DNA of 64,000 bases from Pseudomonas abietaniphila (GTDB taxonomy: Bacteria; Pseudomonadota; Gammaproteobacteria; Pseudomonadales; Pseudomonadaceae): contig NZ_CP155619.1 of assembly GCF_039697315.1 (NCBI RefSeq), positions 2,604,001 through 2,668,000 of the forward strand, given 5' to 3'. Of the stretch, positions 1 to 10,083 are shown piece after piece. Position numbers and translations under genes: made by a program. The number at the start of each line of letters is the position of its first letter. The stretch's first letter is position 1. Under the pieces are notes generated by a model, which was not told where the DNA came from, did no database searches, and saw nothing but the letters and a program-made list of their open reading frames with translations.

Positions 1-108
1 GTCGATACGCGGGAGTTGATTCGCTGCGACTGCGACGAGCGCGGTAACCTCGCCCCGTCAACATCCAGCAACCCAGCCGCTAGCGACCCCGCCGCTGCCC
101 AGCGTTAG
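1..108 (+). CDS. apaH: C-terminal end of probable diadenosine tetraphosphatase ApaH (partial)
   Basis: Frame 1 is open from the window edge to a TAG at 106-108 and encodes 35 residues, beginning [15 protein letters not shown] and ending in an Ala/Ser/Pro-rich tail. The product would be the symmetrical Ap4A hydrolase ApaH. The assignment rests on position (apaG-apaH-glpE is the usual Pseudomonas order) and on the VDT..L..CDC stretch, which resembles the end of Pseudomonas ApaH proteins from memory. The catalytic metallophosphatase motifs lie outside the window, so the call is an inference. Confidence 0.6.
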   Translation, partial: VDTRELIRCDCDERGNLAPSTSSNPAASDPAAAQR

Positions 109-163
109 AATCCCTTTTTCGTTCTCGACAGTCCGAGAACCCAACGGCCCAGGAGCCCACGCC

Positions 164-484
164 ATGACCGACTTCAAACGCATCCCGCCGGAGCAGGCCC
201 AGGCCCTGCGTGAACAAGGCGCCGTGCTGGTCGACGTTCGCGACGCACAGACATTCGCCAGCAATCACATCCCGGATTCGCATCATCTGGACAACCATTC
301 CATTGCCGACTTCATCCGCAATGCCGACCTCGACAAACCGCTCGTCGTCGTCTGCTATCACGGCAACTCCAGCCAGAGCGCAGCAGCCTATCTTGTAGGT
401 CAGGGCTTCTCTGAGGTCTACAGCATGGATGGCGGATTCGAGCTGTGGAAAAACACTTTCCCGAGCGAAACCGCGCAAGGCTGA
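164..484 (+). CDS. glpE: Thiosulfate sulfurtransferase GlpE (single-domain rhodanese)
   Basis: The 106-residue protein is one rhodanese domain, the normal size for GlpE. It transfers sulfane sulfur from thiosulfate to cyanide or thiol acceptors such as thioredoxin, in the cytoplasm. The active-site loop CYHGNSS (about residues 65-71) carries the catalytic cysteine, and the N-terminal VDVRDAQTF and C-terminal DGGFELWK are rhodanese signatures. An AGGAG sequence about 10 nt before the ATG supports the start. It lies 55 bp downstream of apaH and probably shares its transcript. A strong hairpin follows the stop. Confidence 0.93.
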   Translation: MTDFKRIPPEQAQALREQGAVLVDVRDAQTFASNHIPDSHHLDNHSIADFIRNADLDKPLVVVCYHGNSSQSAAAYLVGQGFSEVYSMDGGFELWKNTFPSETAQG

Positions 485-506
485 TCGAAAAATATTTTTT
501 CGGTAC

Positions 507-533
507 GCGAGGCCGCGTTCTACGCGGCCTCGC
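507..533. terminator. GC-rich hairpin after glpE
   Basis: A perfect 11-bp inverted repeat (GCGAGGCCGCG, 5-nt loop, CGCGGCCTCGC) begins 22 bp after the glpE stop. No T-run follows it on the plus strand, so it could be a weak intrinsic terminator or simply an RNA-stabilising 3' hairpin. Confidence 0.5.
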
Positions 534-771
534 GCGTCCAACTGACGAACGGTCCCCCTTCATTCATACGCCTTCCTTCTTTCTGTGTGCGAATCCGAAC
601 TATCCTTAGCCTCAGGCCATCCGAATCAGGGGAGAGCCGGTACACCGGCGCGTGGGTCATCGGTAGCTACTTTTATGGTGTTTGGGGGGTAATGGCTTCT
701 GAGTGATCAGCTGCCAGCCAGCATCGACTGACGATCCGCCGCCGGCTCCACGTATCGAGCGAGGTGACGTC

Positions 772-2694
772 ATGAGTATTTTTAGCCACTTCCAACAACG
801 CTTTGAATCGACACGCCAGGAAGAGCTCTCGCTACAGGAGTACTTGGAGCTCTGCAAAACCGACCGCAGCGCATACGCCTCAGCCGCAGAACGTCTTCTG
901 ATGGCCATCGGCGAGCCTGAGTTGTTCGACACCTCGACCAACTCCCGGCTATCCAGAATCTTCTCCAACAAGGTCATTCGACGCTATCCGGCGTTCGAGG
1001 ATTTCCATGGCATGGAGGACTGCATCGAGCAAATCGTCTCGTACTTCCGCCACGCCGCCCAAGGCCTGGAAGAGAAGAAACAGATCCTTTACCTGCTCGG
1101 CCCCGTAGGCGGCGGCAAGTCGTCCCTGGCTGAAAAACTCAAACAGCTGGTTGAAAAAATACCTTTCTACGCCATCAAGGGCTCCCCGGTTTTCGAATCG
1201 CCCTTGGGCCTGTTCAAACCTACCGAAGACGGGACGATCCTCGAAGAGGACTACGGCATCCCGCGCCGCTACCTCAACACCATCATGTCGCCATGGGCGA
1301 CCAAACGTCTGGCCGAGTTCGGGGGCGACATCAGCCAGTTCAAGGTGGTGAAACTCTATCCGTCGATCCTCAACCAGATCGCCGTGGCCAAGACCGAGCC
1401 GGGTGACGAGAACAACCAGGACATTTCGGCGCTGGTCGGTAAGGTCGATATCCGCAAGCTCGAGGAATATCCACAGAACGACGCCGACGCTTACAGCTAT
1501 TCTGGCGCGCTGTGCCGGGCCAACCAGGGCCTGATGGAATTCGTGGAGATGTTCAAGGCGCCGATCAAGGTCTTGCACCCACTGCTCACCGCGACTCAGG
1601 AAGGTAACTACAACAGTACCGAAGGCCTGGGGGCGATTCCGTTCACCGGCATTCTGTTGGCCCACTCCAACGAATCGGAGTGGCACAGCTTCCGCAACAA
1701 CAAGAACAACGAAGCCTTCATCGACCGTATCTATATCGTGAAGGTGCCGTACTGCCTGCGGGTCAGTGACGAGATCAAGATTTACGACAAACTGCTGTTC
1801 AACAGTTCGTTGGCCAAAGCGCATTGCGCACCTGACACCTTGAAAATGCTGGCGCAGTTCACGGTGCTGTCGCGACTTAAAGAACCGGAAAACTCCAACA
1901 TCTACTCCAAGATGCGGGTGTACGACGGCGAGAACCTCAAAGACACCGATCCCAAAGCCAAGTCGATCCAGGAGTATCGCGACAGCGCGGGCGTCGATGA
2001 AGGCATGAACGGTTTGTCCACCCGGTTTGCGTTCAAGATCCTGTCGAAGGTCTTCAACTTCGATCCGCACGAGGTAGCCGCCAACCCGGTCCACCTGCTT
2101 TATGTGCTGGAGCAACAGATCGAGCAGGAGCAATTCCAGGCCGAAACCCGCGAGCGCTACCTGCGCTTCATCAAGGAATACCTCGCGCCGCGTTACATCG
2201 AGTTTATTGGCAAGGAAATCCAGACGGCGTACCTGGAGTCCTACAGTGAATACGGTCAGAACATCTTCGACCGCTATGTGCTGTATGCGGACTTCTGGAT
2301 TCAGGATCAGGAATACCGTGACCCGGAAACCGGCGAAATCCTCAATCGCGTCGCGCTGAACGAAGAACTGGAGAAAATCGAGAAGCCGGCCGGCATCAGC
2401 AACCCGAAAGACTTCCGCAACGAAATCGTCAACTTCGTGCTGCGTGCCCGCGCCAACAATAACGGCAAGAATCCGACCTGGCTCAGCTACGAGAAGCTGC
2501 GCGTTGTGATCGAGAAGAAAATGTTCTCCAACACCGAGGATCTGCTGCCTGTTATCAGCTTCAACGCCAAAGCCAGTAAAGAGGACCAACAGAAACACAA
2601 CGACTTCGTCACCCGAATGGTCGAGCGGGGCTACACGGACAAACAGGTACGCTTGCTCTCCGAGTGGTATCTGCGGGTCCGTAAATCCCAATAA
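772..2694 (+). CDS. prkA: PrkA/YeaG-type AAA+ serine protein kinase
   Basis: The 640-residue protein matches the PrkA/YeaG family in length and sequence. The N-terminal AAA+ part has the Walker A motif GPVGGGKSSL (about residue 110), and the C-terminal part is the kinase-like PrkA domain. Family members are cytoplasmic stress and nutrient-limitation kinases encoded with YeaH and SpoVR partners, as here. I chose the ATG at 772 because it begins MSIFSHFQQRFE, is preceded by GAGGTGA, and matches the family N-terminus. An in-frame GTG at 703 would add 23 residues of unlike sequence. The three-gene order prkA-yeaH-spoVR is conserved in many gammaproteobacteria. Confidence 0.93.
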   Translation: MSIFSHFQQRFESTRQEELSLQEYLELCKTDRSAYASAAERLLMAIGEPELFDTSTNSRLSRIFSNKVIRRYPAFEDFHGMEDCIEQIVSYFRHAAQGLEEKKQILYLLGPVGGGKSSLAEKLKQLVEKIPFYAIKGSPVFESPLGLFKPTEDGTILEEDYGIPRRYLNTIMSPWATKRLAEFGGDISQFKVVKLYPSILNQIAVAKTEPGDENNQDISALVGKVDIRKLEEYPQNDADAYSYSGALCRANQGLMEFVEMFKAPIKVLHPLLTATQEGNYNSTEGLGAIPFTGILLAHSNESEWHSFRNNKNNEAFIDRIYIVKVPYCLRVSDEIKIYDKLLFNSSLAKAHCAPDTLKMLAQFTVLSRLKEPENSNIYSKMRVYDGENLKDTDPKAKSIQEYRDSAGVDEGMNGLSTRFAFKILSKVFNFDPHEVAANPVHLLYVLEQQIEQEQFQAETRERYLRFIKEYLAPRYIEFIGKEIQTAYLESYSEYGQNIFDRYVLYADFWIQDQEYRDPETGEILNRVALNEELEKIEKPAGISNPKDFRNEIVNFVLRARANNNGKNPTWLSYEKLRVVIEKKMFSNTEDLLPVISFNAKASKEDQQKHNDFVTRMVERGYTDKQVRLLSEWYLRVRKSQ

Positions 2695-2696
2695 AG

Positions 2697-2799
2697 CAGC
2701 TGTGAGCTACAAGTTTCAAGCGGCAAGCTGAACGGGTCAGCGTCTGAATGCCTGGTCCGGATCAGCTTGCAGCTTGTGGCTGATTTTTTCTTGTAGCTG
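2697..2799. repeat. Inverted repeat between prkA and yeaH (AGCTACAAG-type)
   Basis: The left arm (about 2697-2731, containing AGCTACAAGTTTCAAGCGGC) and right arm (about 2762-2798, containing CAGCTTGCAGCTTGTGGCTG) are imperfect inverted copies. This AGCTTGAAGCTTGTAGCT-type element is a common dispersed intergenic repeat in Pseudomonas. It fills almost the whole 117-bp gap inside the operon, so it could alter the relative amounts of PrkA and YeaH by processing or partial termination. Confidence 0.7.
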
Positions 2800-2811
2800 C
2801 CCGGAGGGCCT

Positions 2812-4083
2812 ATGAGCTATGTGATCGACCGACGTCTCAATGGCAAGAACAAGAGCACGGTGAATCGGCAGCGCTTTCTGCGCCGGTATCGTGACCACAT
2901 CAAGAAAGCAGTCGAAGAAGCCGTCAGCCGCCGCTCCATCACCGACATGGAGCATGGCGAACAGATCAGCATTCCCGGTCGCGACATCGACGAACCGGTG
3001 CTGCACCATGGGCGCGGTGGCAAACAAACCGTCGTCCACCCTGGCAACAAGGAATTTACATCAGGCGAACACATTGCCCGCCCGCAAGGAGGCGGTGGAG
3101 GCAAAGGCCCCGGCAAAGCGAGTAATTCCGGCGAAGGCATGGACGAATTCGTCTTCCAGATCACTCAGGAAGAATTTCTCGAATTCATGTTCGAAGACCT
3201 CGAACTGCCTAACTTGGTGAAACGCAATCTGACCGGCACCGACACCTTCAAGACCGTGCGTGCGGGCATCAGCAATGAAGGCAACCCGTCGCGCATCAAC
3301 ATCATCCGCACCCTGCGGTCGGCACACGCACGTCGCATTGCATTGTCCGGCAGCAGCCGCGCCAAGCTTAGGGAAGTACTCGCGGAACTTGAGCGCCTGA
3401 AACGCGAAGAACCCGACAATTTCGGCGATATTCAAGAGCTTGAGGTTGAAGCTCAGCGGCTGCAGGCCCGTATCAAACGCGTGCCTTATCTGGACACCTT
3501 CGACCTCAAATACAACCTGCTGGTCAAGCAACCCAATCCCAGTTCAAAAGCGGTCATGTTCTGCCTGATGGACGTCTCTGGTTCGATGACGCAGGCCACG
3601 AAGGACATCGCCAAACGCTTCTTCATCCTGCTGTACCTGTTCCTGAAGCGGAACTACGACAAGATTGAAGTGGTGTTCATCCGTCACCACACCAGCGCCC
3701 GGGAAGTTGACGAAGAGGAGTTTTTCTATTCCCGTGAAACCGGCGGCACCATCGTCTCCAGCGCATTGAAACTGATGCAGGAGATCATGGCTGAGCGCTA
3801 CCCCACCAACGAGTGGAACATCTACGCGGCCCAGGCATCGGACGGTGACAACTGGAATGACGACTCACCCATCTGCCGGGACATTCTGATCAAACAGATC
3901 ATGCCGTTCGTGCAGTACTACACTTACGTCGAAATTACCCCGCGCGAACATCAGGCGCTGTGGTTCGAATACGAGCGCATCGGTGAAGCCTTCGCCGACA
4001 CGTTCGCCCAGCAGCAGCTGGTTTCTGCCGGTGATATTTATCCGGTATTCCGTGAACTCTTCCAGCGCAGGTTAGTGACATGA
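2812..4083 (+). CDS. yeaH: YeaH/DUF444 family protein, von Willebrand A-like
   Basis: The 423-residue protein begins [15 protein letters not shown] and has a glycine-rich stretch ([12 protein letters not shown], about residues 93-104). Its C-terminal half contains a MIDAS-type metal motif, DVSGSM (about residue 254), typical of vWA folds. This is DUF444, the YeaH family. The role is not settled; it is always linked to the PrkA kinase and SpoVR and is thought to act with them. GGAGG sits just before the ATG. The stop overlaps the spoVR start by 4 nt, so the two are translationally coupled. Confidence 0.9.
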   Translation: MSYVIDRRLNGKNKSTVNRQRFLRRYRDHIKKAVEEAVSRRSITDMEHGEQISIPGRDIDEPVLHHGRGGKQTVVHPGNKEFTSGEHIARPQGGGGGKGPGKASNSGEGMDEFVFQITQEEFLEFMFEDLELPNLVKRNLTGTDTFKTVRAGISNEGNPSRINIIRTLRSAHARRIALSGSSRAKLREVLAELERLKREEPDNFGDIQELEVEAQRLQARIKRVPYLDTFDLKYNLLVKQPNPSSKAVMFCLMDVSGSMTQATKDIAKRFFILLYLFLKRNYDKIEVVFIRHHTSAREVDEEEFFYSRETGGTIVSSALKLMQEIMAERYPTNEWNIYAAQASDGDNWNDDSPICRDILIKQIMPFVQYYTYVEITPREHQALWFEYERIGEAFADTFAQQQLVSAGDIYPVFRELFQRRLVT

Positions 4084-5642
4084 CCGCTAGAGAGCAGAAG
4101 CGCCAACCTCTTTCCACGGGTTCAGAGTGGACGTTCGAGCTGATCCAGGCCTACGACCGGGAAATCAGCCGTATTGCCGAACGTTACGCGCTGGACACTT
4201 ACCCTAACCAGATCGAGGTAATCACCGCCGAGCAGATGATGGATGCCTATGCCTCGGTGGGTATGCCGTTGGGTTATCACCACTGGTCCTACGGCAAGCA
4301 TTTCCTCAGCACCGAGAAATCCTATTCCCGTGGCCAGATGGGCCTGGCTTACGAGATCGTCATCAACTCCGACCCGTGCATCGCTTACTTGATGGAAGAA
4401 AACACCATCTGCATGCAGGCGCTGGTGGTGGCTCATGCTTGCTATGGTCACAACAGCTTCTTCAAAGGCAACTACCTGTTCCGCACCTGGACCGATGCCA
4501 GCTCGATCATCGATTACCTGGTGTTCGCCAAGCAGTACATCATGCAGTGCGAAGAACGCCACGGCATCGACGCCGTGGAGGATTTGCTCGACTCCTGCCA
4601 CGCGCTGATGAACTACGGCGTTGACCGCTACAAACGCCCCTATCCCATTTCGGCCGAAGAGGAACGCCGTCGCCAGAAAGACCGGGAAGAGCATCTGCAA
4701 AAGCAGATCAACGACCTGTGGCGCACCATTCCGAAGAACGCCAGCAAAAACGACAAGGAGGACGGTGCACGCTTCCCTGCCGAACCGCAGGAAAACATCC
4801 TCTATTTCATCGAAAAACACGCCCCGCTGCTTGAGCCTTGGCAGCGAGAAGTCGTGCGCATCGTGCGCAAAATCGCCCAGTATTTTTACCCACAGCGTCA
4901 GACGCAGGTCATGAACGAGGGCTGGGCGACGTTCTGGCACTACACGCTGATGAACGACCTGTACGACGAAGGCCTGGTCACTGACGGATTCATGCTCGAA
5001 TTCCTGCAGTCCCATACCAGCGTGGTCTTCCAACCCGGATTCGACAGCCCGTACTACAGCGGTATCAATCCCTATACGTTGGGTTTCGCCATGTATCAGG
5101 ACATTCGGAGGATGTGCGAACACCCTACCGAAGAAGATTACCGCTGGTTCCCGGACCTGGCGGGCACCGATTGGCTGACGGCCGTGAAGTTTGCGATGAG
5201 CAGCTTCAAGGACGAGAGCTTCATCCTGCAATACCTGTCACCGAAGGTCATCCGCGACCTGAAACTGTTCAGCATCCTGGACGATGACCAGAAGGACGAC
5301 TTGCTGGTGCCGGCGATCCACGACGAAACCGGTTACAGGATCATTCGCGAAACCTTGGCCGCGCAGTACAACCTGGGTAACCGTGAACCGAACGTGCAGA
5401 TTTACAGCATCGACCGCCGTGGCGATCGCTCGCTGACCCTGCGCCATCAACAACATGACCGCAAACCCTTGGGCGATTCCACCGACGAGGTCCTCAAACA
5501 CCTGCATCGCTTGTGGGGTTTCGACATTCATCTTGAAACGCTGCAAGGCGATCAGATCATGAAGACCCACCACGTGCCACCGAGAAGCGAGCACGCTGAC
5601 AGTGAATATCCCCGGCTCGATCTGGCCGTCGTTCACCTCTAA
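4080..5642 (+). CDS. SpoVR family protein (YcgB-like)
   Basis: The 520-residue protein is full length for the SpoVR/YcgB family and contains the conserved blocks HHWSYGKHF (about residue 62), [20 protein letters not shown] (about 120-139) and [20 protein letters not shown] (about 279-298). The histidine- and glutamate-rich blocks suggest a metal site, but no reaction is established. In Bacillus, SpoVR affects spore cortex formation; in Pseudomonas it is part of the prkA-yeaH-spoVR stress operon. The start overlaps yeaH by 4 nt (ATGA). Confidence 0.92.
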   Translation: MTAREQKRQPLSTGSEWTFELIQAYDREISRIAERYALDTYPNQIEVITAEQMMDAYASVGMPLGYHHWSYGKHFLSTEKSYSRGQMGLAYEIVINSDPCIAYLMEENTICMQALVVAHACYGHNSFFKGNYLFRTWTDASSIIDYLVFAKQYIMQCEERHGIDAVEDLLDSCHALMNYGVDRYKRPYPISAEEERRRQKDREEHLQKQINDLWRTIPKNASKNDKEDGARFPAEPQENILYFIEKHAPLLEPWQREVVRIVRKIAQYFYPQRQTQVMNEGWATFWHYTLMNDLYDEGLVTDGFMLEFLQSHTSVVFQPGFDSPYYSGINPYTLGFAMYQDIRRMCEHPTEEDYRWFPDLAGTDWLTAVKFAMSSFKDESFILQYLSPKVIRDLKLFSILDDDQKDDLLVPAIHDETGYRIIRETLAAQYNLGNREPNVQIYSIDRRGDRSLTLRHQQHDRKPLGDSTDEVLKHLHRLWGFDIHLETLQGDQIMKTHHVPPRSEHADSEYPRLDLAVVHL

Positions 5643-5713
5643 ACGATAAAGCGATTCCCACCTCCGCACGCGCGACTTAAGGTTTATCCTGTCGCGCTTA
5701 CGGAGGTTTTTTT

Positions 5714-6943
5714 ATGCAGATCTATAAAGTTGGCGGGGCCGTTCGCGATCGCCTGCTTGGCAAACCTGTCGCCGATACCGACTGGGTGGTCGTCGGCGCG
5801 ACAACCGACGAAATGATGATCAAAGGCTATCGTCCGGTCGGGACGGATTTTCCGGTGTTTCTGCACCCGCTCACCGGCGAGGAATACGCGCTGGCACGCA
5901 CCGAGCGCAAGACCGGACGGGGCTACGGCGGCTTCGTGTTTCACACCGACCCGGACGTCACTCTTGAAGAGGACCTGATTCGGCGCGACCTCACGATCAA
6001 TGCGATCGCGGAAGACAAAGATGGCCACCTGACTGACCCTTATCACGGTCAACGGGACCTCGAAGCTCGCATTTTGCGCCACGTTTCCCCGGCGTTTGCA
6101 GAAGATCCACTCCGTGTGCTGCGCGTTGCCCGCTTCGCCGCCCGCTATGCGCCCGACGGGTTCACCATCGCGCCTGAGACCGTGGCGCTGATGCGCGAGC
6201 TCAGCGCATCCGGCGAACTGGAAGCCCTGACGCCCGAGCGCAGCTGGAAGGAAATTTCCCGCGCGCTGATGGAGCGTGAACCCCAGGTATTCATCGAGGT
6301 GCTGCGCGAATGCGGCGCGCTCAAGGTCCTGATGCCAGAGATCGACGCGCTGTTCGGGGTGCCTCAACCGGAAGCGCATCACCCGGAGATCGATACGGGT
6401 CTGCATGTCCTGAGCGTTCTGCATCAGTCCGCGCTTCATCATCAGCCCTTAAGCGTTCGCTGGGCGTGCCTGCTGCATGACCTGGGCAAAGGCCTGACAC
6501 CGGAAGAGGAATGGCCTCGCCATATCGCCCACGAACACAAAGGGTTGAAGGCCATCAAGGCCGTGAACCTGCGCTTCAAGGTACCAAGGGATTGCCAGGA
6601 ACTGGCGCTGCTGGTCGGCCAGTACCACACGCACGGGCATCGTGCGCTGGAGCTAAAGCCATCAACCTTGCTCGATTTGCTGCAGACGTTTGACGTTTAC
6701 CGCCGTCCGCAACGGTTCGAAGAGTTCATCGTCGCCTGCGAAATGGACGCGCGAGGCCGCAAGGGCTTTGAAAACCGGAGTTATCCACAGGCAGAGTATT
6801 TGCGCGGCGCAGCCGAAGCGGCTCGACACGTGGCCGTTCAGCCGCTGCTGGACAAGGGATATCAGGGACAGGAACTCGGGGAAGCGCTCAAGCGTGAGCG
6901 GCTCGACACGCTGATGGTCTATAAGGCGTCGTATCAGGGGTAA
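5714..6943 (+). CDS. cca: CCA-adding tRNA nucleotidyltransferase with HD domain
   Basis: The 409-residue protein adds or repairs the 3' CCA of tRNAs. The class II head has the [10 protein letters not shown] motif (about residue 7), the metal-binding DTDWVVVG (about 21), [12 protein letters not shown] (about 92) and [13 protein letters not shown] (about 132). The C-terminal part has an HD phosphohydrolase motif, [12 protein letters not shown], as in the multifunctional proteobacterial enzymes that also carry phosphatase and 2',3'-phosphodiesterase activity. A strong GGAGG stands 7 nt before the ATG. An inverted repeat separates it from the convergent folate genes. Confidence 0.95.
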   Translation: MQIYKVGGAVRDRLLGKPVADTDWVVVGATTDEMMIKGYRPVGTDFPVFLHPLTGEEYALARTERKTGRGYGGFVFHTDPDVTLEEDLIRRDLTINAIAEDKDGHLTDPYHGQRDLEARILRHVSPAFAEDPLRVLRVARFAARYAPDGFTIAPETVALMRELSASGELEALTPERSWKEISRALMEREPQVFIEVLRECGALKVLMPEIDALFGVPQPEAHHPEIDTGLHVLSVLHQSALHHQPLSVRWACLLHDLGKGLTPEEEWPRHIAHEHKGLKAIKAVNLRFKVPRDCQELALLVGQYHTHGHRALELKPSTLLDLLQTFDVYRRPQRFEEFIVACEMDARGRKGFENRSYPQAEYLRGAAEAARHVAVQPLLDKGYQGQELGEALKRERLDTLMVYKASYQG

Positions 6944-6970
6944 ACGTATCGATCACGCCTGACGTTCGTT

Positions 6971-7062
6971 CCTGTCGGAGCGAATTCATTCACGAATCTT
7001 TATCAGACGACACCTATGTGTCGGATGCGCCTGCCTCTCGCGAATGAATTCGCTCCCACAGG
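6971..7062. repeat. REP-type inverted repeat (GGAGCGAATTCATTCGCG family)
   Basis: The left arm at 6971-6996 (CGGAGCGAATTCATTCACGA) and the right arm at 7038-7062 (TCGCGAATGAATTCGCTCCC) are inverted copies around a 41-nt centre. The same family occurs at 29713, 33630 and 62586. It lies between the convergent ends of cca and the folate genes, a usual place for such elements. Confidence 0.8.
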
Positions 7063-7075
7063 CGTTCCGTGCTCT

Positions 7076-7603
7076 CTAAACCGACGCCAGCAGCGAAGCA
7101 GGCGTCAACTGCGCTGCGCGCCACTCAAAGGCGACCGGCCAGAGCTTCTGATCAATCTGCGCCTCGGCCCACAGCCGCTCAAATGGCACACCGACCGCAG
7201 GATGCAGACGCTCGGGCGCAATCAACGACAGCGGCCAGAGCACGAAGGCGTTTTTCAGAATTTCGGCGCGTGGCAATACCAGACCATCGAAATTGCCCAC
7301 CTGTTCGTCGTACAGCAGCACGTCGATGTCCAGCGGCAGGCCTTTACGATCCGGCGCATAGCGACCGTTGTCGGCCTCAATGAATTTCAGGCGACGGTCC
7401 AGTTCGATCAAAGGCAGGTCGGTCAGCGCCGACACCACCAGATTGAAAAACGGCCCGCTCTTGATGCCCACCGGGTGACTTTCGAACACCGGCGAACAGG
7501 TCATGTCGGTCAGGAAACCGGCCAACGCGTCCAGCCCGGCGCACAAATGCCGCTCCCGGTCGATATTGCTGCCCAGCCCCAGGAAAATTCGTGTCAGCGG
7601 CAT
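7076..7603 (-). CDS. folK: HPPK-like 2-amino-4-hydroxy-6-hydroxymethyldihydropteridine diphosphokinase, divergent paralogue
   Basis: The 175-residue protein starts IFLGLGSNIDRERHL, the HPPK opening, and has FVLWPLSLIAPE near the end, so the fold is pterin pyrophosphokinase. In the catalytic loop the usual R-W-G-P-R-T-L-D-L-D reads DRKGLPLDIDVLL (about residues 87-99). Both metal-binding aspartates are kept, but the arginine just before them (R92 in E. coli) aligns with leucine. Pseudomonas usually has a second folK near panB, so this folB-linked copy may be a specialised paralogue. It overlaps folB by 10 nt. Confidence 0.8.
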   Translation of the reverse strand: MPLTRIFLGLGSNIDRERHLCAGLDALAGFLTDMTCSPVFESHPVGIKSGPFFNLVVSALTDLPLIELDRRLKFIEADNGRYAPDRKGLPLDIDVLLYDEQVGNFDGLVLPRAEILKNAFVLWPLSLIAPERLHPAVGVPFERLWAEAQIDQKLWPVAFEWRAAQLTPASLLASV

Positions 7604-7947
7604 CCGCGCTCGATCTCCACACCCACGCCCTTGGCCGCTGGCACGGCTCCCGGCTTGGTCAGTTTGAGGTGCAGCCAGGGAATGTTGAACTCGCTCATCA
7701 GCACTTCGGCCAGACGCTCGGCAAACGTTTCGACCAACTGATACTGCGCCGCTTCGGCAAAGGCCTGGATGCGAGCGGAAACGCTGGCATAGTCGAGCGC
7801 CTTGCTCAGGTCATCACCCGCCGCAGCCGGCCGGTTGTCCCAGGCAAAACTCAGGTCCAGACGCAAGCACTGGCGAATGCCGCGCTCCCAGTCGTAGGCG
7901 CCGATCACCGTATCGACTTCCAGACCCTCAATGAAAACTCTGTCCAA
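7594..7947 (-). CDS. folB: Dihydroneopterin aldolase FolB
   Basis: FolB cleaves 7,8-dihydroneopterin to 6-hydroxymethyl-dihydropterin and glycolaldehyde in folate synthesis. The protein begins (M)[20 protein letters not shown] and ends with the conserved [20 protein letters not shown], which carries the catalytic lysine region. I place the start at the TTG at 7947, because GGAGAG lies 6 nt before it and the resulting 117 residues match the family. Another TTG at 7971 would add eight unlike residues. The downstream HPPK-like gene overlaps its 3' end, so the two are co-translated. Confidence 0.9.
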   Translation of the reverse strand: MDRVFIEGLEVDTVIGAYDWERGIRQCLRLDLSFAWDNRPAAAGDDLSKALDYASVSARIQAFAEAAQYQLVETFAERLAEVLMSEFNIPWLHLKLTKPGAVPAAKGVGVEIERGCR

Positions 7948-8021
7948 GCCTTTCTCTCCGTTACACGACAAGGGCGCGATGCGCCGTTAGAATCAAGGCA
8001 TCCCCGCCCGGAATGGTTAGC

Positions 8022-8591
8022 ATGTTTTGGTTACTGGCGATCCTCGCCTACCTGCTCGGCTCGCTGTCCTTTGCCATCCTGCTCAGCCGCATCACCGGCA
8101 GCCCGGACCCGCGTGCCAGCGGCTCGGGCAACGCCGGCGCAACCAACATGCTGCGCCTGGCCGGCAAGAAGCTCGCTATCCTGACCCTGATTGGTGACGT
8201 CTGCAAAGGTCTGATCCCTGTGCTGATGGCCAGCGGGATCGGGCTCGACCCTCGCGAACAAGCCTGGATCGGGCTCTGCGCGGTCCTCGGTCATCTCTTT
8301 CCGCTGTACTTCCGCTTCCGGGGCGGCAAAGGCGTAGCGACCGCGGCCGGCATGCTGCTGGGCTTGTACCCGCCTGCCGCTCTGCTGGCGATTGCTGCCT
8401 GGCTGCTGACGTTCTACCTGACCCGCACCAGCTCACTGGCCTCGCTGATTGCCACTCCGCTGACCTTGCCACTGCTCGCTTGGCAGGAGCCTCATGCGCT
8501 GCTGCCCATGACCCTGCTGACGCTGCTGATCGTATGGCGACATCGCGGCAATCTACGCGACCTGTTTGCCGGGCGCGAACGGCATTTCTGA
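8022..8591 (+). CDS. plsY: Glycerol-3-phosphate acyltransferase PlsY
   Basis: PlsY is the inner-membrane enzyme that acylates glycerol-3-phosphate from acyl-phosphate, the first step of phospholipid synthesis. The 189-residue protein has about five hydrophobic segments and the three PlsY motifs: [11 protein letters not shown] (about residue 39), [14 protein letters not shown] (about 101) and a C-terminal [19 protein letters not shown]. The ATG at 8022 ([14 protein letters not shown]) matches the family start better than the in-frame ATG at 8013. The gene is divergent from folB and ends at a bidirectional terminator shared with tsaD. Confidence 0.94.
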   Translation: MFWLLAILAYLLGSLSFAILLSRITGSPDPRASGSGNAGATNMLRLAGKKLAILTLIGDVCKGLIPVLMASGIGLDPREQAWIGLCAVLGHLFPLYFRFRGGKGVATAAGMLLGLYPPAALLAIAAWLLTFYLTRTSSLASLIATPLTLPLLAWQEPHALLPMTLLTLLIVWRHRGNLRDLFAGRERHF

Positions 8592-8600
8592 GTGCAAAAG

Positions 8601-8630
8601 ATGAAAAAGGCTCATCCGAGCCTTTTTCAT
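8601..8630. terminator. Bidirectional intrinsic terminator between plsY and tsaD
   Basis: A perfect 13-bp inverted repeat (ATGAAAAAGGCTC, loop ATCC, GAGCCTTTTTCAT) lies between the convergent plsY and tsaD genes. It has T-runs on both strands, so it should work in both directions. Confidence 0.9.
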
Positions 8631-8645
8631 CAAACGAAACCCGCC

Positions 8646-9671
8646 TTACAGACCCGGTAACTGCTCCATCGGCCAGCGAGCCTGCACGCTGATGCTCAGG
8701 CCTTCTTTCTGACCCGCCTGCAACCGCTGGCAACCGGCAAACGCGATCATCGCGCCGTTATCAGTACAGAACTCAGGACGTGCGTAATACACGTTGCCGC
8801 CCAGACCACTCAGCATTTTCTCCAGTGATTGACGCAATGCCTTGTTCGCGCTGACGCCACCGGCGATCACCAGCCGCTTCATGCCAGCTTGCTTCAACGC
8901 ACGCTTGCACTTGATGGTCAGAGTCTCCACCACCGCCTCCTGGAAGGCCAGCGAGATGTCGCAACGGGTTTGCTCACCGTCGTCCCCAGCGCTCTGGCAT
9001 TGCTGCCAAGTGTTCAGGGCAAAGGTTTTCAAGCCACTGAAACTGAAATCCAGTCCAGGACGATCCGTCATCGGGCGCGGGAACGTGAAACGCCCCGCAA
9101 CGCCTTTGAGTGCCAGACGGGAAATTTCAGGACCGCCTGGATAATTCAGGCCCATCATCTTGGCGGTCTTGTCGAACGCCTCACCGGCCGCATCATCCAG
9201 CGTCTCGCCCAACAGCTCATAAAGACCGATCCCGTCGACCCGAACCAGCTGGGTATGACCGCCCGAAACCAACAAAGCGACGAACGGAAACTCGGGCGGC
9301 TGCTCTTCCAGCATCGGGGCCAGAAGATGACCTTCCATGTGATGAACACCGAGGGCGGGAATGTCCCAGGCAAACGCCAGTGCCTGAGCGCAGGAAGCGC
9401 CTACCAGCAGGGCGCCGACAAGGCCGGGACCGGCCGTGTAAGCGATCGCATCGATCTCGGTGACGGCACAGTCCGCCTCGGCAACCACCTGACGAATCAA
9501 GGGCAGCATGCGTTTTACGTGATCTCGGGACGCGAGCTCAGGCACGACGCCACCATAGATACGGTGCAGGTCGATCTGGCTGAACAATGCATCGGCAAGC
9601 AGGCCGCGTTCGCTGTCGTACAGCGCAACGCCGGTCTCGTCACAGGAGGTTTCCAATCCCAGTACTAGCAT
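8646..9671 (-). CDS. tsaD: tRNA N6-threonylcarbamoyladenosine transferase subunit TsaD
   Basis: TsaD (formerly Gcp/YgjD) completes t6A37 modification of ANN-decoding tRNAs together with TsaB and TsaE. The 341-residue protein has the ASKHA-fold start [16 protein letters not shown], the metal-binding [10 protein letters not shown] (about residue 110), SGGHTQLV (about 136) and the C-terminal [14 protein letters not shown] chose MLVLGLETS at 9671; an upstream in-frame start at 9710 would add 13 residues without family support. It is divergent from rpsU, the conserved tsaD/rpsU arrangement. Confidence 0.95.
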   Translation of the reverse strand: MLVLGLETSCDETGVALYDSERGLLADALFSQIDLHRIYGGVVPELASRDHVKRMLPLIRQVVAEADCAVTEIDAIAYTAGPGLVGALLVGASCAQALAFAWDIPALGVHHMEGHLLAPMLEEQPPEFPFVALLVSGGHTQLVRVDGIGLYELLGETLDDAAGEAFDKTAKMMGLNYPGGPEISRLALKGVAGRFTFPRPMTDRPGLDFSFSGLKTFALNTWQQCQSAGDDGEQTRCDISLAFQEAVVETLTIKCKRALKQAGMKRLVIAGGVSANKALRQSLEKMLSGLGGNVYYARPEFCTDNGAMIAFAGCQRLQAGQKEGLSISVQARWPMEQLPGL

Positions 9672-9867
9672 GGGGTACGCCTTGTAGAGGCCAAATTCGA
9701 AGGCGCGCATAATAGTCGCCGCTCATGCCTGCGACCAGCGGTTTTCGATCAGAGGCTTTGCATTCCTCGCGGCGAGGGGTTAACATCCGCAACCCTTAAA
9801 AACCGACGTACTTAGTGCAAGCGTTGCACGAGGCGTTGACCCCGGTAATGAATGAAGGTAGCTCTGG

Positions 9868-10083
9868 ATGCCAGCCGTCAAAGTTAAAGAGAACGAACCC
9901 TTCGACGTAGCTCTGCGTCGTTTCAAGCGCTCCTGCGAAAAAGCCGGTGTTCTGGCTGAAGTTCGTAGCCGCGAATTTTACGAGAAGCCGACTTCTGAGC
10001 GTAAGCGTAAAGCAGCTGCTGCTGTTAAGCGTCACGCCAAGAAAGTTCAGCGCGAACAGCGCCGCGCCGTTCGTCTGTATTAA
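9868..10083 (+). CDS. rpsU: 30S ribosomal protein S21
   Basis: The 71-residue basic protein is complete S21 ([20 protein letters not shown] to [10 protein letters not shown]). S21 binds near the 3' end of 16S rRNA and helps initiate translation. It opens the macromolecular synthesis operon rpsU-dnaG-rpoD, which links translation, replication priming and the main sigma factor. The 196-bp gap to the divergent tsaD should hold its promoter; a CATAAT at 9708 is a possible -10, but no well-spaced -35 is visible. Confidence 0.98.

Noticed and set aside
507-533. Confident intrinsic terminator for glpE
   Set aside because: The stem is strong but no T-run follows on the plus strand, so it is listed only as a hairpin.
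949-2691. 580-codon open frame antisense to prkA
   Set aside because: It mirrors a well-supported gene, shows no family similarity, and arises from high-GC codon bias. The same applies to long antisense frames over rpoD (12479-14188), fadE copy A (40933-42759) and the PhoX gene (60630-62177).
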